A stretch of 64,000 nucleotides of DNA from Jiella marina (lineage in GTDB: Bacteria; Pseudomonadota; Alphaproteobacteria; Rhizobiales; Rhizobiaceae), in contig NZ_JAKQZG010000011.1 of NCBI RefSeq assembly GCF_024359545.1, positions 124,001 to 188,000 of the forward strand, given 5' to 3'. Below, piece by piece: positions 23,646 through 31,937 of this stretch. Below the pieces are notes generated by a model, which did no database searches, was not told the DNA's origin, and saw only the letters and a list, made by a program, of their open reading frames with translations. The position numbers and the translations under genes were made by a program. Numbering within the stretch: the first letter of the stretch is position 1; each line of letters starts with the position of its first letter.

Positions 23646-24653
23646 TCAGAAGTCGAAATTGATCATGTTCTTCATGACGAAGATGCCGAGGCTCATCCAG
23701 ATCGCGCTCAGACCCACCAGGATCTTGCCGACGTCGGTCGTGTAGAGCAGGCTGATGTATTCGGGGTTCGTCAGGAACACGAGGAAGGCGACGATGACCG
23801 GCAGACTGCCGATGATCGCGCCGGACGCCTTGGCTTCCATCGACATGGCCTGGACCTTGTCGCGCATCTTCTTGCGCTCGCGCAGAACCTTGGAGAGGTT
23901 GCCGAGCGCTTCCGACAGATTGCCGCCGGCCTGGGACTGGATGCCAATGACGATGGCGAAGAAGTTCGCCTCTGCCGTCGGGATGTTGCGATAGAGCCGT
24001 TCCACCGCTTCGGTGATCGACATGCCCATCTGCTGGCTCTCGACGATGCGCCGGAACTCCGATTTCACCGGTTCGCTCGTCTCGCCGGCGATCATGCGCA
24101 GGGTGTCGTTGAGCGGCAGGCCCGACTTGACGCCGCGCACGATGAGATCGATCGCGGTTGGAAATTCCCGGGTGAACTTGGCAAACCGCTTCTTGCGCGC
24201 GCGGGCGACGATGAAGCGCGGCACTCCGAAGCCGACGACGATCGCGATGCCGACGGTCATGATCAGAGAGAACCCGAACAGCAGGCAGATCAGAAGCGTG
24301 ACAATGCCGAGGCCTGCGCTCATCAGCATGAACTGCTTGGCGGTAATCGTCATCCCGGCCTGCTCCAGCTGACGCTGCAGGGTCAGCTTCGACAGATGCT
24401 TGTCGCGCTCCTTCTGACGGGTTTCCAGATCCTTGAGCGAGTTCTGGATGGTCTTGCGGCGCTTAACCTGCTCCTGGAGACGGTCGCGATGGGCCTTGTG
24501 GGCCATGCGATCGTTTTCGTCGCGGCTAACAAGACTCCGCCGCTGCTCGACCTTCTTTTCCGTTGCGAGCCGCGGCTGCAGCAACGCGAAGGCCAGGCCG
24601 CCTGCCGCCAGGCTCGACAACAGGACGAAGAGGAGGATTCCAGCCGTTCCCAT
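23646..24653 (-). CDS. tadB: Tad pilus inner-membrane platform protein TadB
   Basis: The 335-residue GspF-domain protein has an N-terminal membrane segment (ILLFVLLSSLAAGGLAFALL), a charged cytoplasmic stretch, two segments near 105-150 and the T2SSF domain (FPTAIDLIVRGVKSGLPLNDTLRMIAGE, QSQAGGNLSEALGNLSKVLRERKKM). A C-terminal pair of membrane segments follows. The ATG at 24653 is chosen; a GTG at 24659 would overlap the cpaF stop and is equally possible. The longer upstream frame lies inside cpaF and is a shadow. Confidence 0.93.
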   Translation of the reverse strand: MGTAGILLFVLLSSLAAGGLAFALLQPRLATEKKVEQRRSLVSRDENDRMAHKAHRDRLQEQVKRRKTIQNSLKDLETRQKERDKHLSKLTLQRQLEQAGMTITAKQFMLMSAGLGIVTLLICLLFGFSLIMTVGIAIVVGFGVPRFIVARARKKRFAKFTREFPTAIDLIVRGVKSGLPLNDTLRMIAGETSEPVKSEFRRIVESQQMGMSITEAVERLYRNIPTAEANFFAIVIGIQSQAGGNLSEALGNLSKVLRERKKMRDKVQAMSMEAKASGAIIGSLPVIVAFLVFLTNPEYISLLYTTDVGKILVGLSAIWMSLGIFVMKNMINFDF

Positions 24654-24655
24654 CG

Positions 24656-26119
24656 TCACATCCCCGCATCGGCATTGTCGGCCGCGCTTTCGTCGAGGGC
24701 GCGGGCAAGCCGGTTCTCTTCGTTGTAATAGCGGGCACGATCCCAGAAGACCGGTCGGCCGATGCCAGTCGAGCGATGGCGGCCCAGAATCCGGCCATTG
24801 GCGTCCTCGCCGAGGATCTCGTAGACGAACAGGTCCTGGGTGGTGATGACGTCGCCTTCCATGCCCACCACCTCGGTGATGTGGGTGATGCGGCGCGAGC
24901 CGTCGCGAAGGCGGGCGGCCTGCACGATCACGTCCACCGAACCAGTGATGATTTCCTTGACCGTCTTGGAGGGAAGCGAATAGCCGCCCATGGCGATCAT
25001 CGATTCCATACGGTTCAGGCATTCGCGCGGGCTGTTCGAGTGGATCGTGCCCATCGATCCGTCATGGCCGGTGTTCATCGCCTGCAAGAGGTCGAACACT
25101 TCCGGTCCGCGCACCTCGCCGACGATGATGCGTTCGGGGCGCATACGCAGGCAGTTCTTGACGAGATCGCGCATGGTGATTTCGCCCTCGCCCTCGATGT
25201 TCGGCGGACGGGTTTCGAGACGCACCACATGGGGCTGCTGGAGCTGGAGTTCGGCGGAGTCCTCGCAGGTGATGATGCGCTCGTCATGGTCGATGTAGCG
25301 CGTCAGCGTGTTGAGCAGCGTCGTCTTGCCCGAGCCCGTACCGCCGGAGATGACGACGTTGCATCGGACGCGGCCGATGATCTGGAGGATCTCCGCGCCG
25401 GCCGGGGTAATCGAGCCGTATTGGACGAGCTGATCGAGGGTCAGCTTGTCCTTCTTGAACTTACGAATGGTCAGCGCCGTGCCATCGATCGCGAGCGGCG
25501 GCGCGATGACGTTGACGCGGCTGCCGTCGGGAAGACGCGCGTCGCAGATCGGCGAGGTCTCGTCGACGCGCCGGCCTACCTGGCTGACGATGCGCTGGCA
25601 GATATTGAGAAGCTGCTGGTTGTCGCGGAACCGGATCGAGGTTTCCTCGACCTTGCCGCCAACTTCGATGAAGGTCTGACGCGAGCCGTTGACCATGATG
25701 TCGGCGATGTCGTCGCGCGCCAGCAGCGGCTCCAGGGGCCCGTAGCCCAGAACGTCGTTGCAGATATCGGCGAGCAGGTCTTCCTGCTCGGCGATCGACA
25801 TTGCGAAGTTCTTGATCGCGATGATGTCGTTGACGATGTCGCGGATTTCCTCGCGCGCCGATTCCTGGTCCATGCCGGCGAGCTGCGACAGGTCGATCGT
25901 ATCGATCAGTGCGGCAAAGACCTGGCTCTTGCGGTCGTAATATTCCGGCGAACGGTCGGGCGCTGCCCGCGGGGCAGGAGCGCTTTCGGCGCGCGGCTTC
26001 GGGGCCGGCTTGGGCTCGGGTGCCCTCGGCTTGGCCTCCGCCGGCGCAGGTGAAGCCGGCCGAGGCATCGTCGCGACGTCGCGAGCGGGGCTCTTCTCGT
26101 TTCCGCGCTTGCCGAACAT
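24656..26119 (-). CDS. cpaF: Tad pilus assembly/retraction ATPase CpaF (TadA)
   Basis: This cytoplasmic secretion ATPase powers pilus extension and retraction. The 487-residue product has a disordered Pro/Ala-rich N-terminus (to about 60), the N-terminal helical domain ([20 protein letters not shown]) and Walker [13 protein letters not shown] with Lys265. The Asp box ([27 protein letters not shown]), Walker B region ([17 protein letters not shown]) and His box ([12 protein letters not shown]) are all intact. A GGGAG ribosome site precedes the ATG. Symbol cpaF is used to avoid confusion with the tRNA deaminase tadA elsewhere in the window. Confidence 0.96.
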   Translation of the reverse strand: MFGKRGNEKSPARDVATMPRPASPAPAEAKPRAPEPKPAPKPRAESAPAPRAAPDRSPEYYDRKSQVFAALIDTIDLSQLAGMDQESAREEIRDIVNDIIAIKNFAMSIAEQEDLLADICNDVLGYGPLEPLLARDDIADIMVNGSRQTFIEVGGKVEETSIRFRDNQQLLNICQRIVSQVGRRVDETSPICDARLPDGSRVNVIAPPLAIDGTALTIRKFKKDKLTLDQLVQYGSITPAGAEILQIIGRVRCNVVISGGTGSGKTTLLNTLTRYIDHDERIITCEDSAELQLQQPHVVRLETRPPNIEGEGEITMRDLVKNCLRMRPERIIVGEVRGPEVFDLLQAMNTGHDGSMGTIHSNSPRECLNRMESMIAMGGYSLPSKTVKEIITGSVDVIVQAARLRDGSRRITHITEVVGMEGDVITTQDLFVYEILGEDANGRILGRHRSTGIGRPVFWDRARYYNEENRLARALDESAADNADAGM

Positions 26120-26216
26120 GGCTCAATGCTCCCAGTTTATGGCTTCGTCTTCGTCGGATGGACAAGCGATCACCGCTGCGACGCCGTTCGCAGCGGCAAG
26201 GAACTGCCCGAATTTC

Positions 26217-27485
26217 TCAGGCCTTGCGGCGAAATCGATCGAGAAGCCCGGGCCGCTTCGCCTTCTTGGCTTCGCCACGACCGGTCAGGACATGCGCAAT
26301 GGTGCTCAGGACCGCGACCGTCGGATGTTTGGAGTCGGTCTCCGCCAGCATGCGCCCGCTATTCGCTGCATTGCCGAAGAGATGCGGGTCGAAGGCGATC
26401 TCGCCGATCGGTTCGAGGCCAAGCGGCTCGCAGAATTCGTCGGCCGAGATCTCCGGACGCTTCGGGATCGCGAGCTGGTTGAGGATGAGGGACGGGGGTC
26501 CGTCATTTGGCCGAAGCTTCTTCAGCGTGTCGACGAGGTTCTTGGTGTTGCGGAGATTGGCGAGATCCGGCGTTGCCGTGATCACCACACGGTCGACCTG
26601 GGCCAGGACGTTCCGCGTCCACTCGTTCCAGACATGCGGAACGTCGAGAACCACGGCCGGCGCCCCGCGCTGCGCGGTCTCGATCAGCGCGCTGAACGCG
26701 TCGCCCTCGAAATCGTAGGTGCGATCGAGCATGGAGGGCGCCGCGAGCAACGACAGATGCTCGGCGCACTGGGCGAGCAGGCGGTCGAGATAGACGTCGT
26801 CGATCCGGTCGGCCGAAAACAGCGCTTCGGCAATCCCCTGGGCCGGGTCCTGGTCGAAATTGATGTTCGCGGTGCCGAAAGCGAGGTCGAGATCGGCAAG
26901 CACCACGTCCGAGGCGAAGAGGTTGGAGATCGACCACGCGACATTATGGGCGATGGTCGACGAACCGACGCCGCCCTTGGCGCCGACGAAGGCGATCGAA
27001 CGACCGAGCGGCTCGTTCCCCTCCGCCACGAAGAGGTCGCCGATCACCGTCATCACGTCGCCGATCGAGATCGGCGCCACGAGATACTCGGAAATGCCCC
27101 GGTGGATCAGATCGCGATAGAGCGCGACGTCGTTGTAGTGGCCGATGATCACGACCTTCGAGCCGGGATCGCAGACTTCCGCCAGCCGTTCGAGCTCGTG
27201 CAGGAGTTCCGAAGGCGGCAGCCGGGATTCGAGGATGACGAGATTGGGCGTCGGGGCCGACTGAAAATGCTCGACCGCGGCCCTGATGCCGCCCATCTGC
27301 ACCTTGAGATGGGCCTTCGCCATACGGCGGTCGGCACCGGCCTTTTCGATCGGACGTTCGATCGATTCCGACTCGCAGAACGCCTGGACCGAGATGCGGG
27401 GGATAGGCCGCACCTGATCGAGCCGGCTCCGCTCATCCTCTTCGCCGACATCCACATCGGCGGGAAGCGTATTATCCATGGACAT
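26217..27485 (-). CDS. cpaE: Tad pilus localisation/assembly protein CpaE (TadZ)
   Basis: CpaE/TadZ is a MinD/ParA-like protein that positions the Tad machinery at the pole. The ATG at 27485 is chosen because GAGGGAA lies just before it, giving 422 residues; the longer upstream frame runs through cpaD. The N-terminal half is a degenerate receiver (LVILESRLPPSELLHELERLA, VVIIGHYNDVALYRDLIHRG). The C-terminal half is the ATPase with deviant Walker A GAKGGVGSSTIAHN, DLDLAFGTANINFD and LDVPHVWNEWTRNVL. It is eight bases after cpaD. Confidence 0.93.
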   Translation of the reverse strand: MSMDNTLPADVDVGEEDERSRLDQVRPIPRISVQAFCESESIERPIEKAGADRRMAKAHLKVQMGGIRAAVEHFQSAPTPNLVILESRLPPSELLHELERLAEVCDPGSKVVIIGHYNDVALYRDLIHRGISEYLVAPISIGDVMTVIGDLFVAEGNEPLGRSIAFVGAKGGVGSSTIAHNVAWSISNLFASDVVLADLDLAFGTANINFDQDPAQGIAEALFSADRIDDVYLDRLLAQCAEHLSLLAAPSMLDRTYDFEGDAFSALIETAQRGAPAVVLDVPHVWNEWTRNVLAQVDRVVITATPDLANLRNTKNLVDTLKKLRPNDGPPSLILNQLAIPKRPEISADEFCEPLGLEPIGEIAFDPHLFGNAANSGRMLAETDSKHPTVAVLSTIAHVLTGRGEAKKAKRPGLLDRFRRKA

Positions 27486-27493
27486 GTCTTCCC

Positions 27494-28252
27494 TCACCAC
27501 TCGTAGTCCGACTCGGCATCCATCGCGTCCGAGGTCGTATCCTCGCCGTCGCGGTAATTCCCGATCACCTCGGTCCGCCGGGCCGCATCGCTGGGATCCA
27601 TGCCACGCGGTCCGAGAAGGTCGCGCGGATCGGCGATCTGCGCGGCCAGGTTCTGCTGGGAGGCGCAGCCGAAATTGAAGTAGTTCTTGTTCTCCGAGGT
27701 CTCCGACAGATCCTCGGGCCAGCGCCCACAAGGGCCCGTCTTGGCAACGAGAGTCGAATAGGCGAGCCGGATCGGCGTCGCCCCTTCGTCGCCAACGGCG
27801 GAATAGGGCTGGACCATGATCTGGTGGCGCGCGACCTTCCGCTTCTGCAGCGTCTTGATCACGTCGTGGGAGACGCGTTCCGCCGCCGCCTCGTTCGCAG
27901 AACCGTAGGGAACCATGACCCGGATCGTGTCGATGCGGTCATTGCGGAAGCGATCGGCGAATTCCTCGACACGGCTGCGGCTCGACATCGTCAGCCTGGC
28001 CTCGGAGGAGGCTACCGGAATGTCGATGGCCGTCTCCGCCTGGGTCACGACGATGGGGTGGCGCGTCCGGTAGTCGTCGGGGATCGAGCCGACCTCGACG
28101 TGATGGACGTTGCCGCAACCGGCGACCAGAGCCAGCGTCGCGACGGCGAGGCCGTGTCGGATGGCCGGATTGGAGCCGATCGAAAGGATCCGGCTGGCGC
28201 GGCGGGAGAGAGGAAGCGTGGTCACGGTCTTCAAATCCTCGCGGGTGGTCAC
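27494..28252 (-). CDS. cpaD: Tad pilus assembly lipoprotein CpaD
   Basis: CpaD is an outer-membrane-associated partner of the CpaC secretin. The 252-residue protein has an N-terminal hydrophobic stretch ending in a lipobox (LALVAGCGN, Cys about 46), preceded by an unusually long basic leader. An in-frame ATG within the leader is not obvious, so the start is uncertain. The body has the family pattern DDYRTRHPIVVTQAE, RVMVPYGSANEAAAERVSHDVIKTL, CGRWPEDLSETSENKNYFNFGCASQQNLAAQIADPRDLLGPR. The start overlaps the cpaC stop by four bases. Confidence 0.9.
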   Translation of the reverse strand: MTTREDLKTVTTLPLSRRASRILSIGSNPAIRHGLAVATLALVAGCGNVHHVEVGSIPDDYRTRHPIVVTQAETAIDIPVASSEARLTMSSRSRVEEFADRFRNDRIDTIRVMVPYGSANEAAAERVSHDVIKTLQKRKVARHQIMVQPYSAVGDEGATPIRLAYSTLVAKTGPCGRWPEDLSETSENKNYFNFGCASQQNLAAQIADPRDLLGPRGMDPSDAARRTEVIGNYRDGEDTTSDAMDAESDYEW

Positions 28253-29904
28253 TTGTAGATGAAGCCGACAACGCCGTGGTAGCGGCCGGGCGGGAGCTTC
28301 GTTTCCATGTGGCCGTAGACACGGTTCAGCCGACCCAGGAAGTTTGCCGAGCCATCGCTGGAAAGGGCGAATCCATCATCCGGCCGAGCCAGTGCCTGGC
28401 GAGCGGTGGGACGGACGAGATAGGGGGTCACGATGACGACCAGTTCGGTCTCGTACCGCTGGAAATCGCGGCTGCGGAACAGGCTTCCCAAGACCGGGAG
28501 CTTGGCCAGTCCCGGAAGTCCCGACACGACCTGACGGACCTCGTCGCGCACGAGGCCGGCGATCACCAGCGACCCGCCGGACGGCATTTCCACCGTGGTG
28601 TCGGCGAGACGCTTGCGCAGACCGATGAGGTTGACGGCAGGGGCGACGCCGCGCGGCACGCTGAACGGGTTTTCGAAACTCGGCTCGGAAACGCTGGTGC
28701 GGATCTTCAGGCTGATGCGACCGGCAGACAAGACGAGCGGCGTGAAGTCGAGACCGATGCCGTAGTCGATTTCCTTGCTCTCGTAGACGACCCGAGCCGG
28801 GTCGGTGTCGTAGCCGACGATATTGCCGGCAGCATCAAGGATCGGGGTCGTGTCTTCCGGCTCTTCGCTCTTGCCGGCGGCGACAGTGTATGTGCCGCCG
28901 ACCTTGAAGCTCGCCTTTTCACCGGAAATCGCCGTCAGGCTCGGCTCGGCGAGCGTGCGCATCACGCCTGCCTGTTCGAGAGCTGAGAGCTCGGAGTCGA
29001 GCGAGGTCGTGCCGATCGTTCCGCTGGCCGTCAGCCCGCTGCCCGAGAGCGCCTTGCCGAGGCCGAAGGGATTATCGTTGACGAGACCGAAGGAGACGCC
29101 GTCCATCGCCGCCGACAAAGTGCCGTTCAGGCCAAGCTGCTTGACGATCGAGCGCTGCACCTCGGCGACGGTGACCTTCAACGTCACCTGATCCTCGCCG
29201 CGGATCTGCAGAAGATTGACGATCTGGCTCTGCTGGCGCCGTTCCTGAGCGAAGGCGACATCGGCCCCACCGCCGGCGCCTTGCGATTGAGCGGAAGCGG
29301 ACTGGATGTACTGACCGGTCGTACCTTCGCCGCCAGTGACGAAGATTCGAGCCAGCCGTTCGACCTTCGCCGCATCCTGCGGTGTTTGCACGATGCCGGT
29401 CAGAACGACGTTGTCGTTCAGCATCTCGACCTTCACCTCCGAATCCGGCACGTATTTGCGGATGGAGGCCTCGAGGCCGGTGATGTCGCGCTCGATCTCC
29501 AGATCGATCGAGGCGATCTGCCGGTTGTTGCGATCGAACACCACAATGTTCGTCTGGCCGATCTTCTTGCCGAAGACATAGATCCGGCGGGCGTCGCGGG
29601 TGACGGCGTCGGCAACCCCAGGGTTGGCGACCAGAATGTCGTGGGCGTCGGCCGAAAGCACGATGACCTTCGATTTGTTGAGGCCGAGTTTCACGGTCTG
29701 CCGTGCCTGGTGAACGTTCACGACCGTGTTTTCGGCGCGAGCCTGCTGGGCCGTCAGGACCGGGCTCGCCACCATCGAAGCGGCGGAAAGCGCCACAATG
29801 GCGGTGCGCAGGGCCGAAGCGATCTGGCGCGGGCGCGGGATGGCAGTCATCTGGGTCATCGTCTTCGTCCGGGGGGTCGCCGTCGTCATGGGTCTCACCG
29901 TCAT
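28249..29904 (-). CDS. cpaC: Tad pilus outer-membrane secretin CpaC (RcpA)
   Basis: CpaC forms the outer-membrane channel for the pilus. The 551-residue protein has a signal sequence after a Thr/Arg-rich leader (ALRTAIVALSAASMVASPVLTAQQARAE) and an N-terminal secretin plug (VNVHQARQTVKLGLNKSKVIVLSADAHDILVANP). A BON-like domain (VKVEMLNDNVVLTGIVQTPQDAAKVERLARIF) leads to the secretin core, ending VSGLPGLAKLPVLGSLFRSRDFQRYETELVVIVTPYLVRP. Its ATG overlaps the cpaB stop (ATGA). The real signal peptide may begin at an internal ATG, such as the one in MTQMTAIPR. Confidence 0.95.
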   Translation of the reverse strand: MTVRPMTTATPRTKTMTQMTAIPRPRQIASALRTAIVALSAASMVASPVLTAQQARAENTVVNVHQARQTVKLGLNKSKVIVLSADAHDILVANPGVADAVTRDARRIYVFGKKIGQTNIVVFDRNNRQIASIDLEIERDITGLEASIRKYVPDSEVKVEMLNDNVVLTGIVQTPQDAAKVERLARIFVTGGEGTTGQYIQSASAQSQGAGGGADVAFAQERRQQSQIVNLLQIRGEDQVTLKVTVAEVQRSIVKQLGLNGTLSAAMDGVSFGLVNDNPFGLGKALSGSGLTASGTIGTTSLDSELSALEQAGVMRTLAEPSLTAISGEKASFKVGGTYTVAAGKSEEPEDTTPILDAAGNIVGYDTDPARVVYESKEIDYGIGLDFTPLVLSAGRISLKIRTSVSEPSFENPFSVPRGVAPAVNLIGLRKRLADTTVEMPSGGSLVIAGLVRDEVRQVVSGLPGLAKLPVLGSLFRSRDFQRYETELVVIVTPYLVRPTARQALARPDDGFALSSDGSANFLGRLNRVYGHMETKLPPGRYHGVVGFIYK

Positions 29905-30722
29905 TGCGTCGTGGTGACGTCGTCGATCTTGCCGTAGCGAACGACGCGGATCTTGTTGCGTTGAGCCTTCTCCCGCTCGAGCAGGAACTTGGCGTAGCCC
30001 GGCGTGCCCGGGATCGAGTCGGCCAGCGACCGGAGCGACAGGACGAACCGGTCGGCCATCTGCTGCGCCGCCGTCAGCGCCTCGGCCTGTTCGGGATCCA
30101 CCTCGAGAGTGGCGACGTTGCCGACGACGACCTTCTGGCCGTCCTGCTCCTGAACGGTCTGATCGATCGCGAGGACACGCAGATTGCGCAGCACCGTCTC
30201 GGTCGCCATGCTGTCCGAGCGCCCATTGGCGCTCTGCAGACGGCGCGTCATGATCACGTCGACATGGTCGTTGGGCAGGATGAAGCCGCCGGCGGCCGTC
30301 TCCGCGGAGATTCGCACCGAGACGGCGCGCTTGCCTTCGCTCAAGATCGCCGAAAGGAAGCCGTGCTCGGGCTTGATCAGCTTGGATTCGCGCACCGGCT
30401 CCCCGGCGAAGAAGGACTGGCGGGCGATCGAGCCGTGGAACTCATCGGTCGCATTGGGGCGCTCGGACTTCAGGATCAGATCGGGACCCACGCCGTCCTG
30501 AGGCCATTTCTGCCAGGCGAGGCCACCCTCGACGATCGATCCCATCGGAACCTCGTTCTTCGTGATCAGAACGTCGACAAGGCGGATGGGCGGCTGTGCG
30601 GGAGCCGCGGTGATGATGACCGGTTCCTGAGGTTCCGGCTGCGACAGATTGAGGGCCACCAACCCGGCGCCAACGGCAGCCAAGAGGGCCACGCCAATGA
30701 TTGCGACACGCGCAAGGCTCAT
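29901..30722 (-). CDS. cpaB: Tad pilus assembly protein CpaB (RcpC)
   Basis: CpaB stabilises the secretin complex and binds peptidoglycan in related systems. The 273-residue protein has an N-terminal membrane anchor (VAIIGVALLAAVGAGLVAL) and an SAF domain (about 45-110; VDVLITKNEVPMGSIVEGGLAWQKWPQ). The RcpC/CpaB domain follows (RAVSVRISAETAAGGFILPNDHVDVIMTR, VATLEVDPEQAEALTAAQQMADRFVLSLRSLAD). It is the first gene of the seven-gene Tad run; pilin and prepilin peptidase genes, often just upstream, are absent here. Confidence 0.93.
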   Translation of the reverse strand: MSLARVAIIGVALLAAVGAGLVALNLSQPEPQEPVIITAAPAQPPIRLVDVLITKNEVPMGSIVEGGLAWQKWPQDGVGPDLILKSERPNATDEFHGSIARQSFFAGEPVRESKLIKPEHGFLSAILSEGKRAVSVRISAETAAGGFILPNDHVDVIMTRRLQSANGRSDSMATETVLRNLRVLAIDQTVQEQDGQKVVVGNVATLEVDPEQAEALTAAQQMADRFVLSLRSLADSIPGTPGYAKFLLEREKAQRNKIRVVRYGKIDDVTTTQ

Positions 30723-30794
30723 CCGACAACTCCCGCAGTTCGAGCCGGCGAACCGGCTGTCCTTGCCCTGTTATCGGTGCCAAAACCTCAATGT

Positions 30795-30802
30795 ATGGTT
30801 AA
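30795..30802 (-). promoter_or_regulatory. possible CtrA half-site upstream of cpaB
   Basis: TTAACCAT on the minus strand, about 75 bases before the cpaB start, matches the form often seen for CtrA half-sites in alphaproteobacteria, where CtrA controls pilus genes. The second TTAA at the right spacing is missing, so this is tentative. Confidence 0.25.
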
Positions 30803-30901
30803 CAAAACCTATCGAGGGCGAAATAATGCCCTGCGCAGAAGGGATTCGAACCCGTCGCACCAACGCTAGCTGCCCTTCCGTCAAGCCTCGCGCAAGGCCT
30901 C

Positions 30902-31435
30902 TCAGAGACTGGCGGCTGTGCGGGCGGCCTGATCGTAATGGCCGGAAAGCAGCCGGAGAAGATGGGCGATCTCCGACATGCGCTCGGCGGACAGGCCCAG
31001 TTCCGAAATGCCTTCGACGAGGATCTTCTCGCGCAGCGTGCGGTAGCGGCCGCATGCGGCTTCGCCCGCCTCGGTCACGGCGACCAGACGTTCCTTGCCG
31101 GCCTTCTCGCGGACCACCAGCCCCCGCTGCTCGAGCTTCTTGATGGCGTAGGTGGCCAGGTGCGTGTCCTCGATGCCGAGCACCAGACAGATATCCGCGA
31201 GCCGCTTCGGCTTGCCACGATGGGTGACGGTATGGAGGACGAGGATTTCGGTCGCCGTCAGACCGGGCTCGCCCGCCGCGGTCATGCAGCGGACCATCCA
31301 GCGTTCGAACGCATGGCCCGAGAGGATCATGCCGAATTCGACTTCGGAAAGCTCGGGCGCCGATCCATCCGCAAGGTGAGCCGACGACACGATCGGGCCG
31401 ATCCTGCTCGTCGATCCTTCGTCCTTTGTGCCCAT
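30902..31435 (-). CDS. MarR-family winged-helix transcriptional regulator
   Basis: The 177-residue protein has the MarR winged-helix core (about 40-150): LTATEILVLHTVTHRGKPKRLADICLVLG, then the recognition helix region IEDTHLATYAIKKLEQRGLVVREKAGKERLVAVTEAG. The N-terminus is disordered and the C-terminus helical for dimerisation. The ATG at 31435 is chosen because GGGGGAGG stands directly upstream; the longer frame has no ribosome site. It is monocistronic, between the Tad run and DUF1328. No ligand or target can be read from the sequence. Confidence 0.88.
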   Translation of the reverse strand: MGTKDEGSTSRIGPIVSSAHLADGSAPELSEVEFGMILSGHAFERWMVRCMTAAGEPGLTATEILVLHTVTHRGKPKRLADICLVLGIEDTHLATYAIKKLEQRGLVVREKAGKERLVAVTEAGEAACGRYRTLREKILVEGISELGLSAERMSEIAHLLRLLSGHYDQAARTAASL

Positions 31436-31666
31436 TGCCTCCCCCGGAATTCGAGCCGTCCAGCGGCGAGCCGATATCAGGAACTGACGCCGAACGCACG
31501 TCTGGCCTCTGCCCCGATGGCGGACCGTCGATCCTGCCACCGCGAACGCAGTTCGGGCGGCCCAGTTGCGAGACGCGTACCGGAGATTCTCAAAAAGGCC
31601 GCAACTTTTTCTTTCTCAGGGAGTTATTGAGCCGACCAACTTTCATGTAAAAAAGGAGTACCAGCC

Positions 31667-31831
31667 ATGATCGGTTGGGCTATTACCTTCCTTGTGATCG
31701 CTCTGATCGCAGCACTGCTTGGCTTCGGCGGCGTTGCCGGCACGGCAGTCGGTATTGCGAAGATCATCTTCTTCGTAGCGATCGTTCTCTTCGTCTTCTC
31801 TCTGATCTTCGGACGCCGCAGAGCACTATAA
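31667..31831 (+). CDS. DUF1328-family small membrane protein
   Basis: This 54-residue protein consists of two membrane helices ([20 protein letters not shown] and [17 protein letters not shown]) joined by TAVGIAK and ending RRRAL. The pattern matches DUF1328/YtjA proteins, common stress-associated membrane peptides of unknown function. AAAAAGGAGT stands 7 bases before the ATG and an intrinsic terminator follows 33 bases after the stop. It is therefore an independent, probably well-expressed unit despite its size. Confidence 0.9.
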   Translation: MIGWAITFLVIALIAALLGFGGVAGTAVGIAKIIFFVAIVLFVFSLIFGRRRAL

Positions 31832-31864
31832 TTCATCCATATACGAGCGACGAGATAATGAATT

Positions 31865-31900
31865 GGCCGCCCCCTTGAAGTGGAGGCGGCCTTTCTTCTT
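31865..31900 (+). terminator. Rho-independent terminator after DUF1328 gene
   Basis: GGCCGCC (31865-31871) pairs with GGCGGCC (31885-31891), with further C-G pairing possible inside, followed by TTTCTTCTT. The minus-strand exit has no T-run, so it does not terminate the convergent zapE gene well. Confidence 0.85.
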
Positions 31901-31937
31901 AGAGAAGGAATTCGCACGCCGCAGAAGATCTTGAAGT

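Noticed and set aside
30841-30853. Complete tRNA gene
   Set aside because: T-arm is clear but anticodon arm and CCA end are missing; kept only as a possible relic.
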